Counted from the stretch's first letter, positions 1 to 7,170 are shown. The stretch is 12,114 nucleotides of DNA from JBCBWG01 sp039039985 (GCA_039039985.1 JBCCOV010000162.1:1-12114); one strand, 5' to 3'. Translations and numbers: made by a program. Notes: generated by a model not told the origin, from the sequence alone.

Positions 1-425
1 AAACTTGGATTGGTATAAAGAACAACGGGCAGGGTTGTGCTTTCGGCAATTGCCGAGAAATAGGCGACCGTTCCGTCTTCATCGACGGGAAAATAGGCCT
101 CCATGACGGCCAGAATGCCATCGGCGCCCATCCGTTCATAGGATTGCGCCTGGTGGATGGCATCGGCAATGGTTGTTGATGCGACGCCCGCGATCACCGG
201 GACCCGGCCCGCCGCAGCCGCGATAGCCGTTTCGACCACGGCCTGCCGCTGATCCCAGTCGAGATAGGCAAACTCGCCTGTTGAGCCCAGCGGGGTCAGC
301 CCGTGGACACCAGCCGCAATCAAATCCTTGCAGAGCTTTGCGAGAACGGCCCGCTTCACGCGGCCGCGATTGTCGATTGGTGAAACGAGATAGGGGAATA
401 CGCCGTGAAAGGTGTTGTGAGGCAT
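1..425 (-). CDS. DHDPS/N-acetylneuraminate lyase superfamily aldolase, 3' end cut by window edge
   Basis: The 141 visible codons (MPHNTFHGVFPYLVSP...) read as the N-terminal part of a DapA/NanA-type (beta/alpha)8 class I aldolase or dehydratase, a family of about 300 residues. Visible hallmarks are the substrate-carboxylate loop GSTGEF (residues 47-52) and the YTNP segment with the catalytic-relay tyrosine at 137. The Schiff-base lysine, expected about 28 residues further on, lies outside the window. Authentic dihydrodipicolinate synthases usually have GTTGE; the serine here is also seen in NanA-like and sugar-acid members, so the substrate is open. The ATG at 425 gives the usual family N-terminus, although no clear Shine-Dalgarno precedes it. 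It follows the LysR gene by 79 nt on the same strand and could be cotranscribed with it or be a regulatory target. The superfamily call is firm; the reaction is unknown. Confidence 0.85.
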   Translation of the reverse strand, partial: MPHNTFHGVFPYLVSPIDNRGRVKRAVLAKLCKDLIAAGVHGLTPLGSTGEFAYLDWDQRQAVVETAIAAAAGRVPVIAGVASTTIADAIHQAQSYERMGADGILAVMEAYFPVDEDGTVAYFSAIAESTTLPVVLYTNPS

Positions 426-471
426 GATCGAAGTCTTCGAGGTTCGGTGACGTTCTGGCCTGCGGTCCAAT

Positions 472-486
472 CCGGCCCTTGGCCGG
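472..486. repeat. GC hairpin (6-bp arms) between LysR and aldolase genes
   Basis: CCGGCC and GGCCGG are separated by three bases, shortly after the stop codon of the LysR gene. No T tract follows on the minus strand, so an intrinsic terminator is not supported. It may weakly pause transcription or be chance in GC-rich DNA. Confidence 0.3.
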
Positions 487-504
487 CGGGAGATGGTTTT
501 GGAC

Positions 505-1419
505 TTAGCCGGATCCATCTCGCAGCCACGGCGGACATTTTCCGTACCACTCAACGGCAAAGTCAATGAACGCGCGTGCACGGGCCGACAGATGCAAACG
601 ATGTGGATAGAGAAGATGCATAGCAAGCTGCGGCTCCGCCAGGCCATCGAGAATCTCGACCAATCTGCCATCTGCGATGTCGCGGGCAATCACGAAGTCC
701 GGGCAGACACCAATACCGCGCCCGGCTAGGACGGCTTGGCGCACCGCAATCGCGCTGTTGACCGACAGGCGTTCACGAACCCGGATCGTGACACTGCCCG
801 CGCCGTCACAGATTCGCCATGCGTCCCGCATGGGCATGTTGAGATCAACAATGGCCGGATGCTCTTCGAGTTCAGTCGGTGTTTGGGGTGCGCCGTGAGC
901 TGCGAGATAGGACGGAGACGCGCAAATCCGGACCGGGACGTCACACAAGCGGCGGACGATCAGGGCCGAATCCGGCAGGCTCGTCACACGTAAGGCCACA
1001 TCATAGCCCTCGCCCACGAGGTCCACGACACGATCGGATAGAAACACTTCTGGCTGAATGTTCTCGAAGCGCTCCTGGAAGGCACAGATCATTTCCATCA
1101 GCTCAAGCTCCCCAAACGCCTGGGGGGCCGTGATCTTAAGCCGGCCACGCGGCGAGGCTGCGTTTGCCCGGACTGCCTCTTCAAGGGTGTCGAGCTCTGT
1201 CAGCAACTCGCTCGCACGCTGCAGATAGGCACGGCCGACTTCGGTCACGCCGACTTTGCGCGTGGTGCGGTTGAGCAGACGAACGCCCAGCGTGTCTTCG
1301 AGATCGCCGACATGTTTGGAAACCAACGCCTTGCTCTTCCCCAGCCGCTTGCCCGCGGCCGTAAAGCTCCCGGTATCGGCAACCGCGATCAGCGTTCGCA
1401 TGAGATCGAGGCGGTCCAT
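505..1419 (-). CDS. LysR-type transcriptional regulator (CrgA/DmlR-like subgroup)
   Basis: A 304-residue DNA-binding regulator of the usual LysR length. Residues 1-60 form the winged helix-turn-helix (MDRLDLMRTLIAVADTGSFT, then AAGKRLGKSKALVSKHVGDLE and RLLNRTTRKVGVTEVG). Residues from about 88 onward are the periplasmic-binding-protein-like effector domain, beginning PRGRLKITAPQAFGE, which is typical of the CrgA/DmlR branch. A strong Shine-Dalgarno AAGGAGG lies four bases before the ATG. The gene is divergent from doxX across 140 bp; LysR proteins commonly activate the divergent gene and repress their own, so doxX is the most likely target. The inverted repeats at 1441-1482 are the candidate binding site. 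The effector ligand cannot be predicted from sequence. Confidence 0.95.
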   Translation of the reverse strand: MDRLDLMRTLIAVADTGSFTAAGKRLGKSKALVSKHVGDLEDTLGVRLLNRTTRKVGVTEVGRAYLQRASELLTELDTLEEAVRANAASPRGRLKITAPQAFGELELMEMICAFQERFENIQPEVFLSDRVVDLVGEGYDVALRVTSLPDSALIVRRLCDVPVRICASPSYLAAHGAPQTPTELEEHPAIVDLNMPMRDAWRICDGAGSVTIRVRERLSVNSAIAVRQAVLAGRGIGVCPDFVIARDIADGRLVEILDGLAEPQLAMHLLYPHRLHLSARARAFIDFAVEWYGKCPPWLRDGSG

Positions 1420-1440
1420 GACGCCTCCTTCTGTAAATTT

Positions 1441-1482
1441 TTGTCGAACAATCCGTCTTCACCCGCCATGATTGTTCTAACC
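1441..1482. promoter_or_regulatory. Candidate LysR operator in the lysR/doxX divergent spacer
   Basis: TTGTCGAACAAT at 1441-1452 has TTGT/ACAA arms, and its right half GAACAAT (1446-1452) is repeated as the exact inverse ATTGTTC at 1471-1477, 18 bases away. Inverted repeats of this kind upstream of a divergent target are typical of LysR-type binding and activation sites. The site lies just upstream of the LysR start codon, where binding could also give autorepression. No convincing sigma-70 hexamer pair was found for either gene. The repeats are seen; the role is inferred. Confidence 0.5.
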
Positions 1483-1559
1483 AACCACATCGTCCATCTC
1501 AAGCACAACCGACAACGCGGACGCGGTTCACTCGCAGTCCACTTCTGAAGGAGAGTGCA

Positions 1560-1997
1560 ATGACAGCAACGTCACAAGGTGAGCACGGGGCATTTGTTCT
1601 GCGGCTGACGCTCGGGACCATGTTTCTCGCACACGGGCTTTTGAAACTTCTGGTGTTCACACCTGCTGGTACGGCACAGTTCTTCGAAAGCTTGGGCCTG
1701 CCCGGCATTCTCGGGTACGCAACCCTCGTCGCCGAGACCGTGGGTGGACTTCTGTTGATTGCCGGTATCGCCAGCCGATACGTCGCCGCTGCGCTGATCC
1801 CGGTTCTGATCGGGTCCATTGTTTTCGTTCACGGCGACAAAGGCTGGCTATTTTCCAACGAAGGCGGCGGCTGGGAGTTTCCGGCGGTGCTGATCGGCGC
1901 ATCGATTGCGCAAGTGCTATTGGGTGACGGTGCCTACAGCCTGGGCCGAGTTTTCGCCCGGCAGCCTGTTGATCCTCAGCTTCGGACAACAGCATAG
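1560..1997 (+). CDS. DoxX family membrane protein
   Basis: A 145-residue inner-membrane protein of the DoxX/DoxD-like family with four predicted membrane helices at about residues 11-32, 48-69, 73-91 and 106-123. Family signatures visible are AHGLLKL (24-30), AETVGGLLLIAG (58-69) and the periplasmic-side HGDKGWLFSNEGGGWEFP (91-108). The start is fixed by GAAGGAG (1547-1553), seven bases before the ATG. The biochemical role of bacterial DoxX proteins is poorly defined; members have been linked to thiol and oxidative stress. LysR-DoxX divergent pairs occur in many proteobacteria, which fits inducible control by the adjacent regulator. The gene is complete and converges on the thioesterase gene, with 96 bp between the two stop codons. 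Confidence 0.93.
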   Translation: MTATSQGEHGAFVLRLTLGTMFLAHGLLKLLVFTPAGTAQFFESLGLPGILGYATLVAETVGGLLLIAGIASRYVAAALIPVLIGSIVFVHGDKGWLFSNEGGGWEFPAVLIGASIAQVLLGDGAYSLGRVFARQPVDPQLRTTA

Positions 1998-2020
1998 CGC
2001 GTAACGTACTGTATCCACTG

Positions 2021-2082
2021 GCGATCGTAACGTCTCCGACGACGTGTCAGCAGACACCGGCCGCGGTCGACATCACGATCGC
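2021..2082. repeat. Inverted repeat in the doxX/thioesterase convergent spacer
   Basis: GCGATCGT (2021-2028) and ACGATCGC (2075-2082) are exact inverted copies, 46 bases apart. Nested inside is a short hairpin GTGTC-AGCA-GACAC (2044-2057). It lies between two converging genes and could limit read-through in both directions, but there is no T tract on either strand, so it is not a classical intrinsic terminator. Confidence 0.4.
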
Positions 2083-2093
2083 GCCCCCTCCTC

Positions 2094-2504
2094 TCAGTCG
2101 TCCAGCTCACCTGAAGCCGCAGGTATTTCACGCGGACGACCATCGTCATCGATTGCAACAAACGTAAATCGTCCATCCGTAACCTTCACACGCTCGCCAA
2201 TCCGCTTGCGCAGTGCCCAGGCTTCGAGATGTATCGTCATCGATGTTCGGCCGACGCGCTCAACGTCGGTGTAGACACACAGAATATCACCGACATAGAC
2301 CGGCCGGATAAAGCTCATCGCGTCGATCGCGACCGTGGCGACACGCCCTCGAGAGCGCTGTCCGGCGGCGATGCCCCCGGCAATGTCCATTTGCGACAGC
2401 ACCCAGCCGCCGAAGATATCGCCGCTTGGGTTGGCATCCGCCGGCATGGCGAGCGTTCGGGTGGTCAACTCCCCGCGTGGGCCTGCCTGCGCGTCCTCAG
2501 TCAT
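2094..2504 (-). CDS. yciA: YciA-type acyl-CoA thioesterase (hotdog fold)
   Basis: A 136-residue cytosolic thioesterase predicted to hydrolyse acyl-CoAs to free acid and CoA. It follows the YciA pattern along its length: RTLAMPADANPSGDIFGGWV (residues 16-35) with the SQMD motif whose aspartate (40) matches the catalytic Asp of characterised YciA, then GRVATVAIDAMSFIRPVYVGD and a basic-then-acidic C-terminal part. The reading frame is open to a TTG at 2552, but the ATG at 2504 was chosen because GGGGAGG lies six bases upstream and the resulting length matches the family (about 130 residues). It is on the same strand as the TRAP operon, 70 nt after the small membrane protein, so read-through from that operon is possible, though its own ribosome site is strong. 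Substrate chain length is not predictable. Confidence 0.93.
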   Translation of the reverse strand: MTEDAQAGPRGELTTRTLAMPADANPSGDIFGGWVLSQMDIAGGIAAGQRSRGRVATVAIDAMSFIRPVYVGDILCVYTDVERVGRTSMTIHLEAWALRKRIGERVKVTDGRFTFVAIDDDGRPREIPAASGELDD

Positions 2505-2574
2505 TCGGCGCCTCCCCTCTGACGGCTCCCATCCCGTTATCTTGGCGCACAACTCATCGTAAGCAAGCGCTCCG

Positions 2575-2835
2575 CTAGCTGGCAGCGCCAGGATTTGCGT
2601 CGCCGGAGGCCTCGGAGTCCTGGGTCGGTATCAGTTCGTCGCGCGTGACTTGTTCGTTGTCCTTGCGCCAGAAAATGACGGTGAGGACGACAACGGCTGT
2701 ACCGGCGAGCAGTGTCAGCACGAAATAGTTGAACTCAATCACATGAAGCCGTGCGCGTCCGCAGAGCCAAAGCAGACCCGCAGCTGCGATCATCGCAGCC
2801 CAATGCCATACCTTCCCGAGAAACAACTCTTTCAT
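2575..2835 (-). CDS. Small two-helix membrane protein coupled to TRAP permease
   Basis: An 86-residue protein with two hydrophobic segments (about 8-26 and 36-56) joined by a short loop, RARLHVIEFN, and ending in a hydrophilic tail (RKDNEQVTRDELIPTQ...). Its ATG overlaps the TGA of the permease gene (ATGA, 4 nt), which indicates translational coupling and near-equal synthesis. I do not recognise a named family. The tight coupling suggests an accessory or stability subunit of the TAXI TRAP transporter, but this is inference from position. The permease already contains a fused DctQ domain, so this is not the usual separate small TRAP subunit, and two helices are too few for DctQ (normally four). 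Confidence 0.85.
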   Translation of the reverse strand: MKELFLGKVWHWAAMIAAAGLLWLCGRARLHVIEFNYFVLTLLAGTAVVVLTVIFWRKDNEQVTRDELIPTQDSEASGDANPGAAS

Positions 2836-4874
2836 CGGACCTGATCTCCCTCAGCCGAAGCCGGCGTCGCGCCTGTTGTGATTTGTGTCTCGCTGAGCAG
2901 GCGCGGGCCCAGGATCATGCCCGCAAGGACGAGCCCTGCAGCGTTCCAGAGAAATCCCGAGAACCCGGCGATTGTCGCAACAGGTGGCAGCAAGAGCAAC
3001 GCCGCGGCAACGATCGCGGCAAAACGCTGTGCCGGGTTGAAGCGGCCGCGGCACCAGCCTTCGAGGCCGGTCGACAGAACATACAGACCCACAAGCGCCA
3101 ACGTCGTGGACACAATCGACAACCAAGTCGGACCGACAAGAAGCAAAGACGGATTATAGGCAAATGCGAGTGGGACGAGATACTTGGCGATGCCAACGCG
3201 CGTGGACTCCACAGCGGTTGCCATGGGGCCGGTTTTGGCAATCGCGGCCGCGGCAAATGCTGCCAGCGCGACCGGCGGCGTGATCGTCGAAACAACCCCG
3301 AAGTAGAACGCGAACATGTGGGCTGCGATCGGCTCGATACCGCTCTTCACCAAGGCCGGCACGATGAGTGCGGCAACGGTGATGTAGACGGCCGTCGTGG
3401 TGATCCCCATGCCGAGGATAATCGCCGAAACGCCGGTCAGCGACAGCAGGATCAACAAGTTGCCGCCGGAAATGTCGATGACTTGCTGTGTGAATTTCAG
3501 GCCGAGCCCGGACACGAACACCGATCCAATAATCAGACCGGCGCAGGCGCAGGCGATCGTAACCGGGACCGTGGCGCGCACGCCGGCTTCAAAGGCGGCC
3601 AGCACATCCACGGGGCTCATGCGGGTTTCACGACGAATGAAACTCAATACAAACAGCGATACGATGCCCCAGAACGCCGACTTCATCGGCGTGTATCCAA
3701 CCAGAAGGAAGGATATGAGCACGGCAAGCGCGATCAGCAGATGCCAGCCGCGCTTCAACACATCCCAGGTTTGCGGCAAACGATGGCGCTCGATCTTGCC
3801 GATGCCGTTCTTCTCCGCCTCCAAATGGACCATGAAGTACACAGTCGCGAAGTAGAGAAAGGCAGGGATGATCGCGGCAACGATAATGTTGATGTAGCTG
3901 GTCTCCAGGAACTCAGCCATGATGAAAGCCGCCGCGCCCATGATCGGCGGCGTGATCTGTCCGCCGGATGACGCACAGGCTTCAACAGCTGCGGCAAAAC
4001 GAGGCCGGTAGCCGATGTTTCGCATCAGTGGAATGGTGAACGAACCCGTAGTCACCACGTTGGCCACGGCAGACCCGGACACTGTCCCCATGAAGCCGCT
4101 TGCAACGGCGGACGCCTTTGCAGGTCCGCCGACGCGATGGCCCGTCAAAGAAACTGCGAGATCAATAAAGAAACGACCGGCGCCGGACCGGATCAGCAGC
4201 GCACCAAAAATAATGAATAACACGATGTATGTCGCGCAAACATGCAGCGGAATACCGAATACGCCATCGCTGGACATAAACAACGTATCGATGAATTTCT
4301 CCAGCCGAACCGGCGGCCCGTAGAAAAATCCGAAATAGTAGTTGGCGTATAGCGCATGAAGGACGAAGAAGCCGGTTATAATCACCATCGCCCAACCAAC
4401 GGCGCGGCGGGTGACTTCAAGAATGATGAGCACGAAGAGTCCGCCAACAACAATATCGGCGAATTCCTTTTCACCGTAGCGCATGTGGAACGCGTTGATG
4501 TCATAGATCGTCCAAACCTGGACGAATATGATCGCGACAATCAAAGTGAGATCGATTGCGAAGCCCAACAGTCTCAAACCGTCAGCTTTTCCGTCTCCAC
4601 TTCGGAGCGGTTGCCAGGCAGACGTTCGAAACAGCGGATACATGAACACGGCAAGGAGTAACATGCCGGTGAGATGAACGGACCGAAAAGATCGCCCTTC
4701 CGGCGTGCCAAACGCAGCAACATAGAGGTGGAAAATCGCGAGCGCGATTGCGACGACCGAACAGACGAAGTAGATTATGTTCGCAACCGTCAGGCGGCGG
4801 TCGAGCAGCAGACGCTCGAGAAACCCGTTCTCGTGCGTTTCTTCATACAAGATCGTCTGATCGGTCGCGCTCAT
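2832..4874 (-). CDS. TRAP transporter fused DctQM permease (TAXI type)
   Basis: A 680-residue inner-membrane permease for ion-gradient-driven uptake with a periplasmic TAXI binding protein. The first 200 or so residues contain about four helices of the DctQ-like part, followed by the DctM-like part of about twelve. Typical fused-permease signatures are DGVFGIPLHVCATYIVLF (about 203-220), GTVSGSAVANVVTTGSF (263-279, from the chosen start) and SGGQITPPIMGAAAF (303-317). The frame is open back to a TTG at 4964, immediately beside the T tract of the upstream terminator; the ATG at 4874 is preferred because it gives MSATDQTILYEETHENG before the first helix. The ribosome site is weak (GCGAGA). It is separated from the binding-protein gene by 146 nt containing a terminator, so expression probably depends on read-through or a leader promoter. 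Substrate unknown. Confidence 0.94.
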   Translation of the reverse strand: MSATDQTILYEETHENGFLERLLLDRRLTVANIIYFVCSVVAIALAIFHLYVAAFGTPEGRSFRSVHLTGMLLLAVFMYPLFRTSAWQPLRSGDGKADGLRLLGFAIDLTLIVAIIFVQVWTIYDINAFHMRYGEKEFADIVVGGLFVLIILEVTRRAVGWAMVIITGFFVLHALYANYYFGFFYGPPVRLEKFIDTLFMSSDGVFGIPLHVCATYIVLFIIFGALLIRSGAGRFFIDLAVSLTGHRVGGPAKASAVASGFMGTVSGSAVANVVTTGSFTIPLMRNIGYRPRFAAAVEACASSGGQITPPIMGAAAFIMAEFLETSYINIIVAAIIPAFLYFATVYFMVHLEAEKNGIGKIERHRLPQTWDVLKRGWHLLIALAVLISFLLVGYTPMKSAFWGIVSLFVLSFIRRETRMSPVDVLAAFEAGVRATVPVTIACACAGLIIGSVFVSGLGLKFTQQVIDISGGNLLILLSLTGVSAIILGMGITTTAVYITVAALIVPALVKSGIEPIAAHMFAFYFGVVSTITPPVALAAFAAAAIAKTGPMATAVESTRVGIAKYLVPLAFAYNPSLLLVGPTWLSIVSTTLALVGLYVLSTGLEGWCRGRFNPAQRFAAIVAAALLLLPPVATIAGFSGFLWNAAGLVLAGMILGPRLLSETQITTGATPASAEGDQVR

Positions 4875-4967
4875 GGCGTCTCGCGGATTATCTGGCGGGA
4901 TGTTATCGATGCAGGAAGACGCGTCGCGGGGCGCGCCACGAGCCGACTTTCCAGCCGCATTCAATGG

Positions 4968-5002
4968 AAAAACAAGGCCGGCCGGATATACCGACCAGCC
5001 TT
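4968..5002 (-). terminator. Intrinsic terminator between TAXI binding protein and permease genes
   Basis: On the minus strand a 12-bp stem (two G-U pairs; outer arms AAGGC/GCCTT) closes a TATAT loop and is followed by GTTTTT. It begins 18 nt after the binding-protein stop codon. This has every feature of a Rho-independent terminator. Because it lies inside a functional operon, it probably acts as a partial terminator that makes binding-protein mRNA more abundant than permease mRNA and protects the 3' end of the shorter transcript. Confidence 0.9.
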
Positions 5003-5020
5003 AAAACTCAGGCGCTGGAT

Positions 5021-5980
5021 TCAACCTTTCACGCCGAGCTCATCGTAGCATTTCTTCGCGCCGGCATGGACCGGGATCGCAACACCCTTAAGCGCGTTCT
5101 CAAGTTTCACGCGCTTCCACACGCTTTTCACTTCCACGAACTTTGCGTGGTTCGCCCATAGTGATTTGCACATTTTATAGACGAGATCGTCCGGCACATC
5201 TTTGTTGACGATCATGTTCACGGTGATGCCAAGCGTATCCAGCTCCTTATCTACGCTCTTATAGACCCCCTTAGGCATCTTGCCGCGAATAAAGCCTGGA
5301 TTGTCAGCCAGGATTTTCTCTAGTTTGTTTGCATCAACGCCAATGAAGCGAATACCAGGGCTCTGCTCAAGTTCCAGGAACGATGCCTGTGGCATGTTCG
5401 TTGCGGCCATGAATACATCGATGTGGCCGTCCTTCATCAGCGCGACGGACTCGGTGTAATTGACATGGTGCACCGTGCCGCCGTTCTTGCGGATGTCTTC
5501 GAATGAGATTCCGTATGCCTTGAGGATGGCTTCAGCGAACGCCGTTCCCGTCCATTTTGCTTTGCCGGGACTGATGTTGGCGTTCTTCATATCCTCAAAT
5601 GTCTTGACTTTGCTGTCCTTCCGGACTGCGACTTGGAACATCGAGCCGTACAGCGTAGCAAGGTGCCGAACGTTCTTCTGTTCTTTCGAGAATTTGCCTT
5701 TGCCGGTCATGCCGTTGGCGGCCGTGTGGGCGTACGAAAAGCCAACCTCCGCGTCGCCCCCGTTCACCGATAGGACATTCGAGATGCCGCCGCCGGACGT
5801 ATTTGACGTGGTAATGCCGTCAATCTCTTCGTCCAACACCTGCATGATCTTTGCGCCGAGAGGGTACCAGGATCCGCCGGATGGCCCAGATACCATCCGC
5901 ACGAACTGGTCTGCATTGGCGAGCGGCGCCGCCAGCGGCAGCAATATCGCTGCGGCTGCAATTGACTTCAAACCCTTCAT
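5021..5980 (-). CDS. TAXI family TRAP transporter solute-binding protein
   Basis: A 319-residue periplasmic binding protein. Residues 1-23 are a Sec signal peptide (MKGLKS, hydrophobic stretch, cleavage after LANA, mature protein starting DQFVRM). The mature part starts with the TAXI signature SGPSGGSWYPLGAKI (31-45), then SNTSGGGISNVLSVNGGDAEVGF (59-81), and has the normal family length. The Shine-Dalgarno GGAGG lies eight bases before the ATG. It is the first gene of the TRAP operon and is followed by a terminator. TAXI proteins of known function bind glutamate/2-oxoglutarate-like or other organic anions, but the substrate here cannot be read from sequence. Confidence 0.95.
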   Translation of the reverse strand: MKGLKSIAAAAILLPLAAPLANADQFVRMVSGPSGGSWYPLGAKIMQVLDEEIDGITTSNTSGGGISNVLSVNGGDAEVGFSYAHTAANGMTGKGKFSKEQKNVRHLATLYGSMFQVAVRKDSKVKTFEDMKNANISPGKAKWTGTAFAEAILKAYGISFEDIRKNGGTVHHVNYTESVALMKDGHIDVFMAATNMPQASFLELEQSPGIRFIGVDANKLEKILADNPGFIRGKMPKGVYKSVDKELDTLGITVNMIVNKDVPDDLVYKMCKSLWANHAKFVEVKSVWKRVKLENALKGVAIPVHAGAKKCYDELGVKG

Positions 5981-6067
5981 GTCACGTTCCTCCAGTGCCT
6001 AACAGCCGTGTTCTTCCGACTCTATAAGTACGGGCACGAGCTTAGCGGCACGAAGCGATCCGTCAAC

Positions 6068-6085
6068 GCGGATTGCACAATCCGC
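6068..6085. promoter_or_regulatory. 18-bp palindrome upstream of the TAXI operon
   Basis: GCGGATTGCACAATCCGC is an 8+2+8 perfect inverted repeat lying 88-105 nt before the TAXI start codon. Shorter outer arms TCCGT (6059-6063) and ACGGA (6092-6096) flank it. No T tract follows on the minus strand, so it is more likely an operator for a dimeric repressor of the transport operon than a terminator of the upstream DUF6455-like gene. The regulator is not in the window. Confidence 0.45.
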
Positions 6086-6142
6086 CGCGGTACGGACATA
6101 ATGCGCCTGATTTGGTCGTCAGAATGGTTGACCAGCCGAAGT

Positions 6143-6550
6143 CTAGGTCCGCGATGACGGCGCCCTCGGGTTCGGAGTGACCTTGGTCTCGAGACCGGCG
6201 TGCGCTATTGCGCTGCGACCATATGGCCGCTGCAGATGCTGATGTCGCGGGCCTGGAGCCGCACAGCCATCATTGTCCGGCGCGTCATCGCGGCATATCG
6301 AGAAGAAATCGGCGTTCCGGCAGAACGGAGGCGGCAGCGTTCGGCCGTCAGAAGCCGTGAACCAGCCCTTACAGGCATTGGCGTGAACGCAGGTCAGGCA
6401 CCGATCGTGGGCTAAGCGAACCGCATTTCCACGGTCCAGTCGCGCCGCCACTGCGAGATTAACATTCAGAAGAGCGGCCATCCGCTCAAACAGCATGGCC
6501 CGATCCCACACTCGATGAAACATCGGCCATCGTGGCTTAGAGCTGCCCAT
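6143..6550 (-). CDS. DUF6455-like small cysteine-cluster protein
   Basis: A 135-residue protein whose residues about 10-86 match the DUF6455 pattern I know from alphaproteobacteria: an N-terminal helical part (MFHRVWDRAMLFERMAALL), then RCLTCVHANACKGW (C51, C54, C60, W63) and LPPPFCRNADFF (C77). The spaced cysteines suggest a small metal or redox site, but no function is established. AGGAGG eight bases before the ATG supports the start. The part after residue 87 (DDAPDNDGC... to the end, proline- and arginine-rich) goes beyond the usual domain end; it could be a true tail or the product of a small indel that removed the original stop. It sits 167 nt downstream of the PilZ gene on the same strand. 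No partner is evident. Confidence 0.75.
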   Translation of the reverse strand: MGSSKPRWPMFHRVWDRAMLFERMAALLNVNLAVAARLDRGNAVRLAHDRCLTCVHANACKGWFTASDGRTLPPPFCRNADFFSICRDDAPDNDGCAAPGPRHQHLQRPYGRSAIAHAGLETKVTPNPRAPSSRT

Positions 6551-6717
6551 CGCCGCGGCCTCCTATCAACGCGCTTCCCACTATTTGTATGATTGGAATG
6601 CAACATAGGGGCCGGTGCAGAGGTCCACGTTGATACGGGTCAATTCATTCGGCTTTCGCCTGTCTCGGCAGGTCGCGGCTTGGCTACGAAGTCATACTTG
6701 CCGCACCAATATGCCGA

Positions 6718-7170
6718 CTATGTCACGGAACGTTTGGTCCGCCGGAGTGAAGGCTTCTTGTCTCCTACGACGGGACTAATCACCTGCTTGCGGCGCGGAC
6801 TCATCTGACGTGGTGCGCCAAGGAAGCGAACCCCAAGCTCGCCATCCTTGCGCCAAACGACTTCGCATTCGGCTTCGAGACCATCAAGTTCGACGATAAG
6901 ATCGAACGTATCCGGGATCATTTGTGCGTGTGCAGATTTCAGTCTGGCGCCGGTCGCCGAAATATCGCGCACCATGCAATCAATTGACATGTGACGATCG
7001 GCATAGGCGGCGACGGCACCTTTTAGAACACGCTGGCGCGGCGCCTGGCGCCGCTCGTCGGCATCGACATCAATCGCTTCCGCGGTGGCCGTGAAAATCG
7101 GGATAATCTTTCCACTCGACTGAGTATGTCTTGCCATTGCCAAATCGCGCCATAACAGGTTGGACGTCAT
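6718..7170 (-). CDS. PilZ domain protein (probable c-di-GMP binding)
   Basis: A 150-residue cytosolic protein with a single PilZ domain at about residues 39-118. The nucleotide-binding motifs are present: RQAPR (41-45, RxxxR) and DISATG (69-74, D/NxSxxG), followed by the barrel strands CEVVWR (102-107) and LGVRF (112-116). This composition supports c-di-GMP binding. The N-terminal 38 residues and the basic C-terminal tail (RRKQVI... RRTKRSVT) carry no recognised domain, so it is probably an adaptor acting through a partner. Start is uncertain: ATG at 7170 or 7137, neither with a good Shine-Dalgarno. It is divergent from the nonulosonate cytidylyltransferase gene, which raises the possibility that c-di-GMP influences surface glycan or motility, but that is inference. 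Confidence 0.88.
   Translation of the reverse strand: MTSNLLWRDLAMARHTQSSGKIIPIFTATAEAIDVDADERRQAPRQRVLKGAVAAYADRHMSIDCMVRDISATGARLKSAHAQMIPDTFDLIVELDGLEAECEVVWRKDGELGVRFLGAPRQMSPRRKQVISPVVGDKKPSLRRTKRSVT

Noticed and set aside
1..425. Calling the aldolase NanA and linking it to the nonulosonate genes
   Set aside because: It is 7 kb away in another operon, and only one family-level loop feature supports the link.
1475..1502. TTGAGA-16-TTAGAA as a lysR promoter
   Set aside because: The -10 match to TATAAT is only two of six positions.
2044..2057. Hairpin GTGTC-AGCA-GACAC as terminator for doxX
   Set aside because: The 5-bp stem is not followed by a T tract on either strand.
2751..3971. Plus-strand open frame of 406 codons opposite the TRAP permease
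   Set aside because: It has an Arg/Gln/Asp/His-rich composition typical of the antisense of a hydrophobic membrane protein; the permease on the other strand is certain.
6200..6415. Plus-strand ORF opposite the DUF6455-like gene, considered as a small protein
   Set aside because: No ribosome site and no recognisable motif; the opposite strand carries the conserved cysteine pattern and a good ribosome site.
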